Below are positions 51,548 through 60,607 of a DNA stretch of 64,000 nucleotides, in pieces. Below the pieces are notes generated by a model that ran no database searches, was not told the DNA's origin, and saw nothing but the letters and a program-made list of their open reading frames with translations. The DNA comes from Aequorivita antarctica (lineage in GTDB: Bacteria > Bacteroidota > Bacteroidia > Flavobacteriales > Flavobacteriaceae), in assembly GCF_007997155.1 (NCBI RefSeq), contig NZ_VORT01000010.1, positions 62,001-126,000 of the forward strand, given 5' to 3'. Made by a program: the position numbers and the translations under genes. Numbering within the stretch: the first letter of the stretch is position 1; every line of letters begins with the position of its first letter.

Positions 51548-52822
51548 ATGAAAAACTTCTACCTTATTGCTTTAATATTGGTTTCTACTTTTGCGCAAGC
51601 ACAAATTGTAACCATTCCGGATGCTAATTTTAAAAATGCTTTGGTTAATACCCTTTGTGTAGATACTGATGGAAATGGGCTAGGAGATTCTGATGCAGAC
51701 ACAAATAATGATGGTGAAATTCAACTAAGTGAAGCAGAGGCTGTAATAAGTTTACTTATAGACGCTCAAAATATTTCCTCGTTACAGGGTATAGAAAATT
51801 TTAATAATTTAGAAATGATGTCTTGCGGCGGTAATGATTTTACTAGCCTAGAATTATCGCAAAATTCTAACCTTAGGAGCTTAAGTTGTATTAATGGTCA
51901 ATTAATTAGCCTAGTTGTAACGCAAAATCCCAATCTAGACTACTTAGCTTGTTATGGTAATCAAATAACTGCTCTGGATGTAACGCAAAATCCCAATCTA
52001 TTAATACTTTATTGTTATCAAAATCAAATAACTGCTCTGGATGTAACGCAAAACCCCCTTCTATTTCAGTTACGTTGTCAAGAGAATCTGTTAACAACCC
52101 TAGATGTAACGCAGAATTCCGATTTAGAATGGTTGCTTTGCTTTGAGAATCAATTGATTAGTCTGGATTTAGGGCAACACCTTAATCTTATACATATATC
52201 TTGTTTTGATAATCAATTAACTAGCCTAGATTTAACGCAAATTCCCAATCTAGAAACATTTTTATGTTTTAATAACCAATTAACAAGTATAGATGTAACT
52301 CAAAATCCTATTCTGGATTGGCTTTATTGTGATGGTAATAACCTATCTAGTTTAGATGTATCACAAAATCCCATTATAGACCAGCTACGTTGTTATAGTA
52401 ATCAATTAACTAGTTTAAATCTTAAAAACGGCAATAATTTAAATTTGACTGGATTATTTGCCTATGATAACCCAAATCTTAATTGTATTCAAGTTGATGA
52501 TGAAAACTATGCAAATACACTTGATTGTGCGAATGATTATTGGTGTAAAGATGAATGGGCTGAATATAGCGAAGACTGCGCTTTAGGGCTGGAGAATAAT
52601 AATTATATTACCTTTTCAATGTTTCCAAACCCTACCCAAAAGGTTTTAAACATTGAGTCTAAGGAACAAATACAAAATGTGAAAATATACTCTATACAAG
52701 GACAACTTATTAATGAGGTATCTGTTTCTAAGGTAGATGTTTCTTCCTTAGCTAAAGGATTATACTTTGTACAAGTTACTATTGAAGGTAAAACACTTTC
52801 TAAGAAATTTATTAAGCAATGA
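51548..52822 (+). CDS. Secreted leucine-rich-repeat protein with T9SS sorting domain
   Basis: This 424-residue exported protein has a signal peptide (about 1-18, ending TFAQAQ) and an acidic Ca-binding-like segment with DTDGNGLGDSDADTNNDGE (about 37-55). Ten tandem 21-residue leucine-rich repeats follow (about 87-296, pattern NLxxLxCxxNQLTSLDVTQNP), with a cysteine at position 7 of all ten. A type A T9SS domain runs from MFPNPTQKVL to the C-terminus. Such proteins are usually surface or secreted binding proteins; the ligand is unknown. ATG 51548 is used because the signal peptide starts there and an earlier in-frame start would place 40 extra residues before it. Confidence 0.9.
   Translation: MKNFYLIALILVSTFAQAQIVTIPDANFKNALVNTLCVDTDGNGLGDSDADTNNDGEIQLSEAEAVISLLIDAQNISSLQGIENFNNLEMMSCGGNDFTSLELSQNSNLRSLSCINGQLISLVVTQNPNLDYLACYGNQITALDVTQNPNLLILYCYQNQITALDVTQNPLLFQLRCQENLLTTLDVTQNSDLEWLLCFENQLISLDLGQHLNLIHISCFDNQLTSLDLTQIPNLETFLCFNNQLTSIDVTQNPILDWLYCDGNNLSSLDVSQNPIIDQLRCYSNQLTSLNLKNGNNLNLTGLFAYDNPNLNCIQVDDENYANTLDCANDYWCKDEWAEYSEDCALGLENNNYITFSMFPNPTQKVLNIESKEQIQNVKIYSIQGQLINEVSVSKVDVSSLAKGLYFVQVTIEGKTLSKKFIKQ
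51806..52435 (+). repeat. Ten tandem 63-bp repeats coding the leucine-rich repeats
   Basis: Ten units of exactly 63 bases, without indels, share AATCAATTAACTAGYCTAGA-like segments. Every unit has a TGT or TGC codon at the same place. Confidence 0.9.
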
Positions 52823-52829
52823 GAAAATG

Positions 52830-52912
52830 GCTTTAAGCTTTAAGCTGTATGCTTTAGGCTTTAAGCGACTTGGTGAATTAATGAATTAGTGAATTTGTGA
52901 ATGGGTGAGTTT
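52830..52912. repeat. Low-complexity spacer of GGCTTTAAGC and GAATTAGTGAATTTGTGAA type
   Basis: GGCTTTAAGCTTTAAGCTG is followed by GCTTTAGGCTTTAAG and by imperfect TGAATTAGTGAAT repeats. It matches the repeats at 47821-47875 closely. Confidence 0.75.
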
Positions 52913-52954
52913 TAAAAAGAAATACCAATTCAACCACCATATTTCAAAGAACCC

Positions 52955-52962
52955 TACCTTTG
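52955..52962 (+). promoter_or_regulatory. -7 box TACCTTTG abutting the radical SAM start codon
   Basis: TACCTTTG is separated from the ATG at 52967 by only CAGC, so a transcript from it would be leaderless or nearly so. Confidence 0.5.
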
Positions 52963-52966
52963 CAGC

Positions 52967-54844
52967 ATGCAATCCAAAATTCTTTTTATAACGCCCCCGT
53001 TTACGCAGTTAAATACTGCCTATCCGGCTTCGGCGTATTTAAAAGGTTTTATGGAAGGTCATGATATAGCAGTGCAGCAATGCGATTTAAGCATTGAGCT
53101 TTTTACTGCCATTTTTACGGGCGATTTTCTTCGGGCTGTGTTTCAAGAAGCACAGGACTTAAAGCATTACGATTATCCGGAAGTTCGTAAAATGAAAACC
53201 CTGTACATTGCTCGGGTAGATGTAGTTATTGGCTTTCTTCAAAAGCAGGATCTAGCAACCGCACATAAAATCTTGGAGCCTAATTTTTTACCGGTAGGAC
53301 ATCGACTGTCTAAGGTAAATACCGATATTAAATGGGCCGCTGGAGACATTGGCATCATCGATAAGGCAAAACACTACGGAACCCTGTTTATTGAAGAGAT
53401 AGGCGATTTTATCCACGCCAATGTAGATGAGTTTTTTGCCTTTACTAAATATGCCGAGCAAATTGGCACCTCGGCAAGTAGCTTTAATGAGATAGATGAG
53501 TTTTTAAGCTTTCAGCCAACCCTCATTGAAGAGAAGATGCTGGATATTTTAATAGAAAAGATTAAAGAAGAGCAGCCACTTTTGGTTTGCTTTACCATTC
53601 CTTTTCCCGGAAATCTGTTTGCAGCCCTGCGCTGTGCCCAGTTTACCAAACAGTTTTTTCCAGACATACACGTTGCTTTTGGGGGTGGTTATTGCAATAC
53701 CGAACTGCGTTCGCTTACCGATTCACGGATATTTGAGTTTGTGGACTTTATTTCCCTGGACGATGGGGAAGGGCCATTATTAAAAATAGTTAACTATCTA
53801 GAAGGTAAGGTTGGAGTTGATGAATTGGAACGCACTTATGTGTTGGAAAATACACAAGTTGTGTATAAGAATAAAATTCCAAACACCATTTACCATCATA
53901 GAAACTTACCCGCACCCGATTATTCTGGTCTGCCTTTTCATAAATATGTGTCCTTTTTGGATGTGGTAAACCCCATGCACCGTATGTGGACCGATGCCCG
54001 ATGGAATAAAATGACCATCTCGCACGGCTGTTATTGGAAACAGTGTTCCTTTTGCGATGTGAGCTTGGATTATATAGGGAATTACCAAAACACTACCGCA
54101 GAAGATTTAGTAGATAAAATTGAAAAAATAGTTTCTGATACAGGCATCACCGGCTTTCATTTTGTAGATGAAGCCGCGCCGCCTAAAATGCTTCGGGCAT
54201 TATCCCTTGCCTTAATAGAGCGAAATGTAAAAATCACCTGGTGGACTAACATTCGCTTCGAAAAGACTTTCAGCTTTGAACTCTGCGAATTAATGGCGAA
54301 ATCAGGGTGTATCGCCGTAACTGGCGGCTTGGAAGTTGCTTCCGACAGATTATTGGCCAAAATGAAAAAAGGGGTTGATATAGCCCAAGTAACGCGTGTT
54401 ACCCATAATTTTTCTGAAAACAATATCATGGTCCATGCCTATCTTATGTATGGCTTTCCCACCGAAACGGAACAAGAAACCATCGATTCCCTAGAGGTGG
54501 TTCGGCAGTTGTTTGAACGGAATTGTATTCAGTCGGCATTTTGGCACCTATTTACCACTACGGTTCACAGTCCCATTGGCAAAAACCCTGAGGATTTCGG
54601 AATCATTGTAACGGGACCTGAATTTGAAGGTTTTGCCCAAAACGATTTATGGCATGAAGATCCGCAAGGTGCCGATCATCCAAAATATACCAAGGGATTA
54701 AACCTGGCATTGCACAATTATTTGAATGGAACTGGTTTCGCAGAACCATTACAAAATTGGTTCGAATTTCCGGTGACTGCTTCAGCACATCCTGCGGATT
54801 TGATCGAAAGTTTTTTATTGGAGGCAGTGGGTTCTACGCTTTAG
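52967..54844 (+). CDS. B12-binding domain radical SAM protein
   Basis: This 625-residue protein has an N-terminal cobalamin-binding-like domain (about 1-300, KILFITPPFTQLNTAYPAS and VAFGGGYCNTELRSL). A radical SAM TIM barrel follows (about 335-560) whose cluster motif is C-YWKQ-C-SF-C, spaced CX4CX2C instead of the usual CX3CX2C. Later conserved parts are GFHFVDEAAPPKML, GGLEVASDRLLAKMKKG and YLMYGFPTETEQETID. Cobalamin-dependent members methylate unactivated carbons or modify peptides and natural products. No precursor peptide or pathway genes are adjacent. A -7 box lies four bases before the ATG. Confidence 0.9.
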   Translation: MQSKILFITPPFTQLNTAYPASAYLKGFMEGHDIAVQQCDLSIELFTAIFTGDFLRAVFQEAQDLKHYDYPEVRKMKTLYIARVDVVIGFLQKQDLATAHKILEPNFLPVGHRLSKVNTDIKWAAGDIGIIDKAKHYGTLFIEEIGDFIHANVDEFFAFTKYAEQIGTSASSFNEIDEFLSFQPTLIEEKMLDILIEKIKEEQPLLVCFTIPFPGNLFAALRCAQFTKQFFPDIHVAFGGGYCNTELRSLTDSRIFEFVDFISLDDGEGPLLKIVNYLEGKVGVDELERTYVLENTQVVYKNKIPNTIYHHRNLPAPDYSGLPFHKYVSFLDVVNPMHRMWTDARWNKMTISHGCYWKQCSFCDVSLDYIGNYQNTTAEDLVDKIEKIVSDTGITGFHFVDEAAPPKMLRALSLALIERNVKITWWTNIRFEKTFSFELCELMAKSGCIAVTGGLEVASDRLLAKMKKGVDIAQVTRVTHNFSENNIMVHAYLMYGFPTETEQETIDSLEVVRQLFERNCIQSAFWHLFTTTVHSPIGKNPEDFGIIVTGPEFEGFAQNDLWHEDPQGADHPKYTKGLNLALHNYLNGTGFAEPLQNWFEFPVTASAHPADLIESFLLEAVGSTL

Positions 54845-54897
54845 ACTTAAAATTTCTTGTTTTTTGCTCTTAACTCTTAAACTACAATCCCGCTTTT

Positions 54898-55662
54898 CTA
54901 ATCACGTCCAAATTGAATTATTTCATCTGAAGTGTATTCATTCTCTGTTGCTTTTAATTTGAAGCCTTTAACGATGAGGTAGATGCCCAGAGAAAACTCA
55001 AATACCGCAACAGGAACTGCGAACAGTCCGGTTAAGGAGTCATGTTGGCCCATAAGGCCGGACAGCACAAAAATATCGCCTGTCAGGAGCACAGGGCCGC
55101 CAATCAGCCCAATCAGAGAAAGACTCCGAGGCACCAGCCGCGACTGGTATAGGAGGAATCCAAGCAGGATGTCGTTCACGGCTGGCAAAAAGCTCTGTCC
55201 AATAAGAAACATCCGGTCGTACATGGTGACTAATGTTCTGCTAATAACTAATGCATCTGCACCAGCTGCATTCTGCCGCATGGTCACAACCGTAAGAAGG
55301 AACATGACGCCAGCGAAGATGGTGCCGGCTTCAAGTACCCGGGAGCCGACCAACCCCAGCGCTACCCCTTCGTTTTGCTTCTTAAGCACAGGGTATAGTG
55401 CAACTGCAGTACCAATACATGCAAGGGCCATTATGATCTCGAGAATACCGCCAATGATTACCGAACTGTCCGGGCCAGTGCCTATGATGTAGTTCGGTTG
55501 GTGTACCGAACTGTAAAGAGCGAGCGTAGGAATGGAAACAAAGGTTAGTAAGTAGAGCACGCCAGCTGCCAGGGCGTGCTTCCGCATTGAACTCATCGGT
55601 GCCCGTTCTGTTGATACAGCAGTGACGCTTGTGTTTTTTCTATTTGAATTTATTTTTATCAT
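54898..55662 (-). CDS. DUF4386 membrane protein, probably acquired
   Basis: This 254-residue protein has six predicted transmembrane segments and the DUF4386 pattern: MRKHALAAGVLYLLTFVSI, ALYPVLKKQNEGVALGLVGSRVLEA, MYDRMFLIGQSFLPAVNDILLGFLLYQSRLVPRSLSLIGLIGG and IYLIVKGFK are distributed across it. ATG 55662 (MIKINSNRKN) is used, but ATG 55596 (MSSMRKHALA) may be the original start. Two 60-base lines counted by hand (55081 and 55141) give 62% and 53% G+C, far above neighbouring DNA, while the 5' leader and first 20 codons are AT-rich. This points to horizontal acquisition. Function is unknown. Confidence 0.85.
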   Translation of the reverse strand: MIKINSNRKNTSVTAVSTERAPMSSMRKHALAAGVLYLLTFVSIPTLALYSSVHQPNYIIGTGPDSSVIIGGILEIIMALACIGTAVALYPVLKKQNEGVALGLVGSRVLEAGTIFAGVMFLLTVVTMRQNAAGADALVISRTLVTMYDRMFLIGQSFLPAVNDILLGFLLYQSRLVPRSLSLIGLIGGPVLLTGDIFVLSGLMGQHDSLTGLFAVPVAVFEFSLGIYLIVKGFKLKATENEYTSDEIIQFGRD

Positions 55663-55752
55663 TTCCTTAGTATTGAAGAAGTATATGTTGCGGGGTGTAA
55701 AATTTGTTATGTTAGTAGTCTGTAATATCTCCATTAGACAGATGCCTATGAT

Positions 55753-56457
55753 TTATGAACTTCTTTTTTTTCCTAGTGGATTTTTTTTCCATTGCGTGGT
55801 GAAGTATAAACCTATATTTAGATACCTATTATACATTTCATTGGTATTTGAAATGTTTGTTAGCCCATAGGCATACCTAATATCTAAGGCAACTGGTTTT
55901 TGCTTTATTTTAAATCGGTAGCCTGCACCCGCCTGAATACCTGCATCCCAGCGTTTAAAGTCTTCAGTTGAGTTGTTAAATGAAAGGTTTTTTGATATGC
56001 CTTCAGTTTTATAGGTTCCGGAAACATTGTATGCAATAGAAGGCCCTGCATTTAAATAAAACCTGCCGATATTAAAACGGGCCAGCAAAGGAGATTCTAT
56101 TGTATATAAACGGAGGCTGCTTTTGGGGATACCGGCTGATATGTTTTCTTTTAACTTTCCTCCCTTCGTAATAAAATACAATTCGGAAACAAGAGAGAAA
56201 TTAGGGGTAATGCCAGCTTGAAATGTTGCCCCGATTTGTAAACCTTGCTCTGATTTCTTACTGTCCGTTAAGGTATTGTTTGACTTTCCGTAATTGAGGT
56301 CTGTGTTGACCATATTCAGCAAAGGGCTTAAATAGGTTTTAGCAGTTTCTGTGTCATTTTTACCCTTCTCTGGGCTGAATTCATTTGTTTGGCTAAATGT
56401 GTTTGTTTGTAGGAAAATCATACCTAGTATGAGTCCTATACTTACCTTTTTTTTCAT
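55753..56457 (-). CDS. Outer-membrane beta-barrel (PorT-like) protein
   Basis: This 234-residue protein has a signal peptide (about 1-22, ending NTFSQ) and beta-strands of an eight-stranded outer-membrane barrel: LQIGATFQAGITPNFSLVSELY, FNIGRFYLNAGPSIAYNVSG and WDAGIQAGAGYRFKIKQKP. It ends with LNIGLYFTTQW and a short basic tail. ATG 56457 is chosen at the signal peptide. A good promoter (TTG-N20-TACTTTTG) precedes it. It is transcribed separately from the LuxR-type gene, though that regulator lies just upstream. Function is unknown. Confidence 0.82.
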   Translation of the reverse strand: MKKKVSIGLILGMIFLQTNTFSQTNEFSPEKGKNDTETAKTYLSPLLNMVNTDLNYGKSNNTLTDSKKSEQGLQIGATFQAGITPNFSLVSELYFITKGGKLKENISAGIPKSSLRLYTIESPLLARFNIGRFYLNAGPSIAYNVSGTYKTEGISKNLSFNNSTEDFKRWDAGIQAGAGYRFKIKQKPVALDIRYAYGLTNISNTNEMYNRYLNIGLYFTTQWKKNPLGKKRSS

Positions 56458-56487
56458 GTTATTTGTTTTAGTTTTAATTAACTGGAA

Positions 56488-56518
56488 CAAAAGTATATGA
56501 GTGGAAAAGGCCTTACAA
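56488..56518 (-). promoter_or_regulatory. Promoter of the outer-membrane barrel gene
   Basis: On the minus strand TTG (56516-56518) and TACTTTTG (56488-56495) are separated by 20 bases, matching the flavobacterial -33/-7 spacing, and lie 31 bases before the ATG at 56457. Confidence 0.7.
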
Positions 56519-56537
56519 TACTGATTTATCAGTAACT

Positions 56538-57308
56538 TTATTCTAACAGTCCAAATCTTGAAGCAAACATTACTGCTTCTAATGAATTATTGGCTCCCAG
56601 TTTTTCTAGAAACCTTTGCCGGTGTGTATTTACGGTATGTAAACTTATTGAAAGCATATTAGATATTTCTTTACTTAAAAAACCATCCTTAACCAATTTC
56701 AATACTTCCCTTTCTCTTTTCGTTAATTCAATCTGGGCTGTGGGGGAGGGCTCTAAAGAAATGATTTGCCCTGTTCTGAAATTTAGTAATTGGACTTTAA
56801 TCCCATTAAACTCTTCTTGATTCGGTGAAATATCAGTTACGCCCATCAACAGCCAGGTTTGGCCTTTCTTATCCAATTCTATTATTTGATACTGCTCAAT
56901 GAGGCGTACATATTTATTTTGGGCATTTAACATTCTATATTCTTTGATCTCTTTATGATTTAGTTTTTCATCACTCGACAAAGAGTTGAGTATTTTTAAT
57001 GTGGAAATGCCTTGTAGACTTAATTTTAATTTATCCTCAGGATGAATTTTGTCAGCAAAAAATTGTTGCCCTAGCTTTTCATAATCTGATTGAATATAAC
57101 CCAATAATGTTCCGAAGTTTGAAGAGTAGAAAACGACTTGTCGTTTGTATATATCGAAAACATTTATTCCTGAATTAGAAATAGTGGATAATGCTTGTAA
57201 TGCAACTTTATGTTTATCTAGTATAGAATAATCTAAATCTTTTTCATTAAAATTATATTGCAATAAAAATTTGAAAAAGATTTCATTGATACTGTCTTGC
57301 TCTGTCAT
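56538..57308 (-). CDS. PAS-like LuxR-family transcriptional regulator
   Basis: This 256-residue regulator has a PAS-like sensor domain (about 30-165, NVFDIYKRQVVFYSSNFGTLLGY) and a LuxR/GerE helix-turn-helix at the C-terminus (about 190-250: LTKREREVLKLVKDGFLSKEI, LSISLHTVNTHRQRFLEKLG). It binds DNA as a dimer and probably responds to an internal ligand or redox signal through the PAS fold. It is followed by the barrel gene on the same strand, which has its own promoter. The target genes are unknown. Confidence 0.9.
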   Translation of the reverse strand: MTEQDSINEIFFKFLLQYNFNEKDLDYSILDKHKVALQALSTISNSGINVFDIYKRQVVFYSSNFGTLLGYIQSDYEKLGQQFFADKIHPEDKLKLSLQGISTLKILNSLSSDEKLNHKEIKEYRMLNAQNKYVRLIEQYQIIELDKKGQTWLLMGVTDISPNQEEFNGIKVQLLNFRTGQIISLEPSPTAQIELTKREREVLKLVKDGFLSKEISNMLSISLHTVNTHRQRFLEKLGANNSLEAVMFASRFGLLE

Positions 57309-57487
57309 TGGACTGAATATTTATTCGTTAAAAGATCATCATTTCAAAGTTTGTAATACACAAAATGTCTTGTAGGTAAAGGGCTCGCCTATGAGTAGTT
57401 GCGTGGTTTGAACTATTAATTTAACAAATACAAACCGAATAGAATATTCTTGTAAATTCCGAATTTAACAATCCAACAACCAGAATT

Positions 57488-59881
57488 CTATTCTCCCTCA
57501 GCTACTGCAATATTTTCAATTCCTTTTATTAAGGCATCAGGATTAAAGGAAATGCTATTAATTCCATTCTTAACCAAAAACTGAGCATATTCAGGATAGT
57601 CGCTCGGTGCCTGCCCGCAAAGACCGGTATGTGTTTTTGTTTTCTGCGCTTTTTTCAAGGTCATTTCTATTAACTGCATTACAGCGGGATCAAATGGATT
57701 GAATATTTCACTCAATAATTCAGAATCTCTGTCTGCCCCAAGTGTAAGTTGGGTAAGGTCGTTGGAGCCTATAGAGAAGCCATCAAAGTGTTTTGCGAAT
57801 TCTTCGGCAAGCAACGCATTGCTTGGTATTTCTATCATTACATACAATTCCAAGCCGTTTTCATGGCGTTTTAATCCACATGCGCGCATTACTTCAATTA
57901 CCTTTTCGGCTTCAGAAATTGTTCTGCAAAAAGGGATCATCAGTTTTACATTGGTCAGGCCCATTTCATCACGTACCATTTTCATCGCTTTGCATTCCAT
58001 CTCAAAGGCGTCTTTGTATAAAGGATGATAATAACGGGAAGCACCTCTAAAACCAATCATGGGGTTTTCTTCACTAGGCTCAAATTGCTTTCCTCCAATG
58101 AGATTTGCATATTCATTCGATTTGAAATCACTCATCCGCACAATTACATCTTTGGGATAAAAAGCGGCTGCCATTTTTGCTGTTGCCTCAGCCAGTGTCT
58201 GAATAAAATATGCTTCCTTGCTTTTATACAGGCGCGTAGTTGCTTCAATTTTTTCTTTTGCAACCAAATCCTTCACTTTATCAAAATGCTTTAATGCCAT
58301 AGGGTGAATGCCAATGGTATTGCTAATAATAAACTCCATACGCATTAAACCCACGCCATCGTTTGGCAAAAGAGAAAAGCCAAAAGCCTCATCGGGATGC
58401 GCCAGTATAAGCATCGCTTTTGTCTTTATTTTTGGCACATTGGAAATATCTATTACTTTTTCGTCCCATTTTAATACCCCATCGTACACAACCCCCATAT
58501 TTCCGTTTGCCGTAGAAACGGTTATTTGTTGTCCATCCGCTATATTCTTTGTTCCATCCCCTGTTCCAACTACGGCACTGGCTCCTAATTCACGGGCAAC
58601 AATGGCGGCGTGTGATGTTCTTCCGCCTTGGTCTGTAATGATAGCGGCTACTTTTTTTAAAACAGGATCCCAATCTGGGTCTGTGCGCTCCGTCACCAAA
58701 ATATCTCCCTTATTTAATTTTGATATTTCAGATGGAGAACTTAGTATTCTTGCTTTTCCTGAAACAATCTTATTTCCTAAGCCTGCACCACTACAGAGCG
58801 TCTTTCCTTTTTCAAGTAGGGTGTATTGCTTGAATAGATTTTGTTTTTTATTGCTGTGAACAGTTTCTGGACGTGCTTGTACTATGTACATTTTTCCGTC
58901 TTCTCCATCTTTTGCCCATTCTATATCCATATGGCATTTGTAGTGCTGCTGAATAATACAAGCCCATTTTGCAAGCTGAACCACCTCTTTATCAGACAAT
59001 ACATATTGGTCTCTTTTTTCAGCCGTTGTATCCAGATTTACAATGGCCTCTTCTGGCTTTAAAATTTCATTTGCATGAACAGAAGAATACACCATTGTTT
59101 TTATTTTACTTCCCAACTTACGGGCAATGATAGGCTGTGAAACCTTTTCCAGCAAGGGCTTAAAAACCAGAAACTCATCTGTATTCACAGATCCTTGTAC
59201 CACATTCTCACCCAATCCCCAGGCGCCAGAAACGAGTACTACATTTTCAAAACCTGAATCAGGGTCCATCGTAAACATGACACCCGAACTGGCAATATCT
59301 GACCGGATCATCGCTTGAACTCCAATAGATAGTGCCACCTTCATATGGTCAAAGCCGTTGTCGAGCCTGTATTTTATTGCTCTATCGGTAAACAAGGAGG
59401 CGTAACAACGTTGACAGGCCTTTATAAGGTTTTCTGGTCCTTTAACATTCAAATAGGTTTCCTGCTGCCCTGCAAAGCTTGCATTTGGAAGATCTTCGGC
59501 AGTAGCGCTGCTTCGAACGGCAAATGTTTTTTCTGAGCCAACAGCTAATTGCAATTTGGAATACGCTTCAATGATATTTTCTTTAAGTATTTCAGGGAAG
59601 TGACCTGAGAGTATCAAGCTTCTAACTTGGAGTCCGATTTCAGACAGATTATTGAAGGTGGTGGTATCTAACTTTGAAAGCAATTCGGTTAATTGAGGAA
59701 CAAAATTATTTTCATTTAAAAACAGCCAATAGGCTTCCGCGGTAACTGCAAAACCTTCAGGCACCGCCACCCCTTTTGATAAAAGTGCTCGATACATTTC
59801 CCCAAGAGAGGCGTTTTTGCCACCTACAGTTGGAATATCCTTTATACTTACCTCCGAAAAATGTTTTATTAGTTCCTTCAT
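57488..59881 (-). CDS. ppsA: Phosphoenolpyruvate synthase
   Basis: This 797-residue enzyme converts pyruvate and ATP to PEP, AMP and phosphate for gluconeogenesis. The N-terminal ATP-grasp domain (about 1-340) starts IKDIPTVGGKNASLGEM and has AVRSSATAEDLPNASFAGQQET. The phosphohistidine motif is GGRTSHAAIVARELG. The C-terminal PEP-binding domain contains MIGFRGASRYYHP and IGSNDLTQLTLGADRDS, and the catalytic cysteine lies in GLCGQAPSDYPE. ATG 59881 (MKELIKHF) is chosen over a further upstream in-frame codon because the family begins there. It suggests growth on peptides or organic acids, in line with the secreted peptidases. Confidence 0.96.
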   Translation of the reverse strand: MKELIKHFSEVSIKDIPTVGGKNASLGEMYRALLSKGVAVPEGFAVTAEAYWLFLNENNFVPQLTELLSKLDTTTFNNLSEIGLQVRSLILSGHFPEILKENIIEAYSKLQLAVGSEKTFAVRSSATAEDLPNASFAGQQETYLNVKGPENLIKACQRCYASLFTDRAIKYRLDNGFDHMKVALSIGVQAMIRSDIASSGVMFTMDPDSGFENVVLVSGAWGLGENVVQGSVNTDEFLVFKPLLEKVSQPIIARKLGSKIKTMVYSSVHANEILKPEEAIVNLDTTAEKRDQYVLSDKEVVQLAKWACIIQQHYKCHMDIEWAKDGEDGKMYIVQARPETVHSNKKQNLFKQYTLLEKGKTLCSGAGLGNKIVSGKARILSSPSEISKLNKGDILVTERTDPDWDPVLKKVAAIITDQGGRTSHAAIVARELGASAVVGTGDGTKNIADGQQITVSTANGNMGVVYDGVLKWDEKVIDISNVPKIKTKAMLILAHPDEAFGFSLLPNDGVGLMRMEFIISNTIGIHPMALKHFDKVKDLVAKEKIEATTRLYKSKEAYFIQTLAEATAKMAAAFYPKDVIVRMSDFKSNEYANLIGGKQFEPSEENPMIGFRGASRYYHPLYKDAFEMECKAMKMVRDEMGLTNVKLMIPFCRTISEAEKVIEVMRACGLKRHENGLELYVMIEIPSNALLAEEFAKHFDGFSIGSNDLTQLTLGADRDSELLSEIFNPFDPAVMQLIEMTLKKAQKTKTHTGLCGQAPSDYPEYAQFLVKNGINSISFNPDALIKGIENIAVAEGE

Positions 59882-59896
59882 TATTTCTGTTTTTTT

Positions 59897-59921
59897 AATC
59901 AACAATCAACAATCAACAATC
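59897..59921. repeat. AATCAAC tandem repeat (3.6 copies)
   Basis: Three full copies of the 7-base unit AATCAAC and a partial one lie between the ppsA start and the ABC ATPase stop, and may affect the ppsA leader. Confidence 0.85.
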
Positions 59922-59923
59922 TT

Positions 59924-60607
59924 TCAATCGCCTACAATCCTCCCATCATCCAGTTCTATAATTCGCTCCGTTTTATGGGCAAAATCTAGATCGTGGGTTA
60001 CTACCAATAGTGTTTTGTTAAAAGTCTCAGTGAGTTCTTTAAAAATATTGAAGACAATATCGGCATTCTTGCTATCCAGGTTTCCAGTTGGTTCATCACA
60101 CATTATTATTAGCGGATCGTTAATCATGGCCCGTGCAATAGCGACCCGCTGCTTTTCGCCACCTGATAATTGATACGCCATTTTGTGCGCCAATTTTTCG
60201 ATGCCTAGATCTTTTAAGAATTCATAGGCATTGTGTTCTAATTCGGCTTCGCTTAACTTATTCAGTTTAAACCCGGGGAGCATTACATTCTTTAATGCCG
60301 TAAATTCATTTAACAAATAATGAAATTGAAAAACAAACCCAATCTTTTCATTGCGAATGGCAGCTAGTTCCTTTTCTGATTTGTTGCGAATACTAACGTT
60401 ATCTATAAAGAGCTCTCCCGTGTAGTCTGTATCCATCGTTGAAAGGATATAGAGCAAGGTAGATTTTCCACTTCCAGATCTGCCAATTATAGAAGCATAT
60501 TCCCCCCGTGAAAGTTTAAAAGAGACATCTTTTAGAACATCAATCTTAACTGGGTCATGGAATGATTTGCAAATTGAACGCGCCTCTAATACTATATTAT
60601 TTTCCAT
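59924..60607 (-). CDS. ABC transporter ATP-binding protein (MacB/LolD type)
   Basis: This 227-residue ATPase has Walker A GRSGSGKST, the Q-loop region VFQFHYLLNEFTALKNVMLP typical of the MacB/LolD group, the signature LSGGEKQRVAIARAM and Walker B LIIMCDEPTGNLDS. It powers the FtsX-type permease whose gene directly precedes it (its start codon adjoins the permease stop). With the HlyD-type adaptor it would form a tripartite export or mechanotransmission system of the MacAB kind. Confidence 0.94.
   Translation of the reverse strand: MENNIVLEARSICKSFHDPVKIDVLKDVSFKLSRGEYASIIGRSGSGKSTLLYILSTMDTDYTGELFIDNVSIRNKSEKELAAIRNEKIGFVFQFHYLLNEFTALKNVMLPGFKLNKLSEAELEHNAYEFLKDLGIEKLAHKMAYQLSGGEKQRVAIARAMINDPLIIMCDEPTGNLDSKNADIVFNIFKELTETFNKTLLVVTHDLDFAHKTERIIELDDGRIVGD

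Noticed and set aside
44842-54844. Methyltransferase, ABC exporter and B12 radical SAM enzyme as one natural-product cluster
   Set aside because: The genes are separated by unrelated, oppositely oriented genes and repeat-rich spacers, and no precursor peptide or core biosynthetic enzyme is visible.
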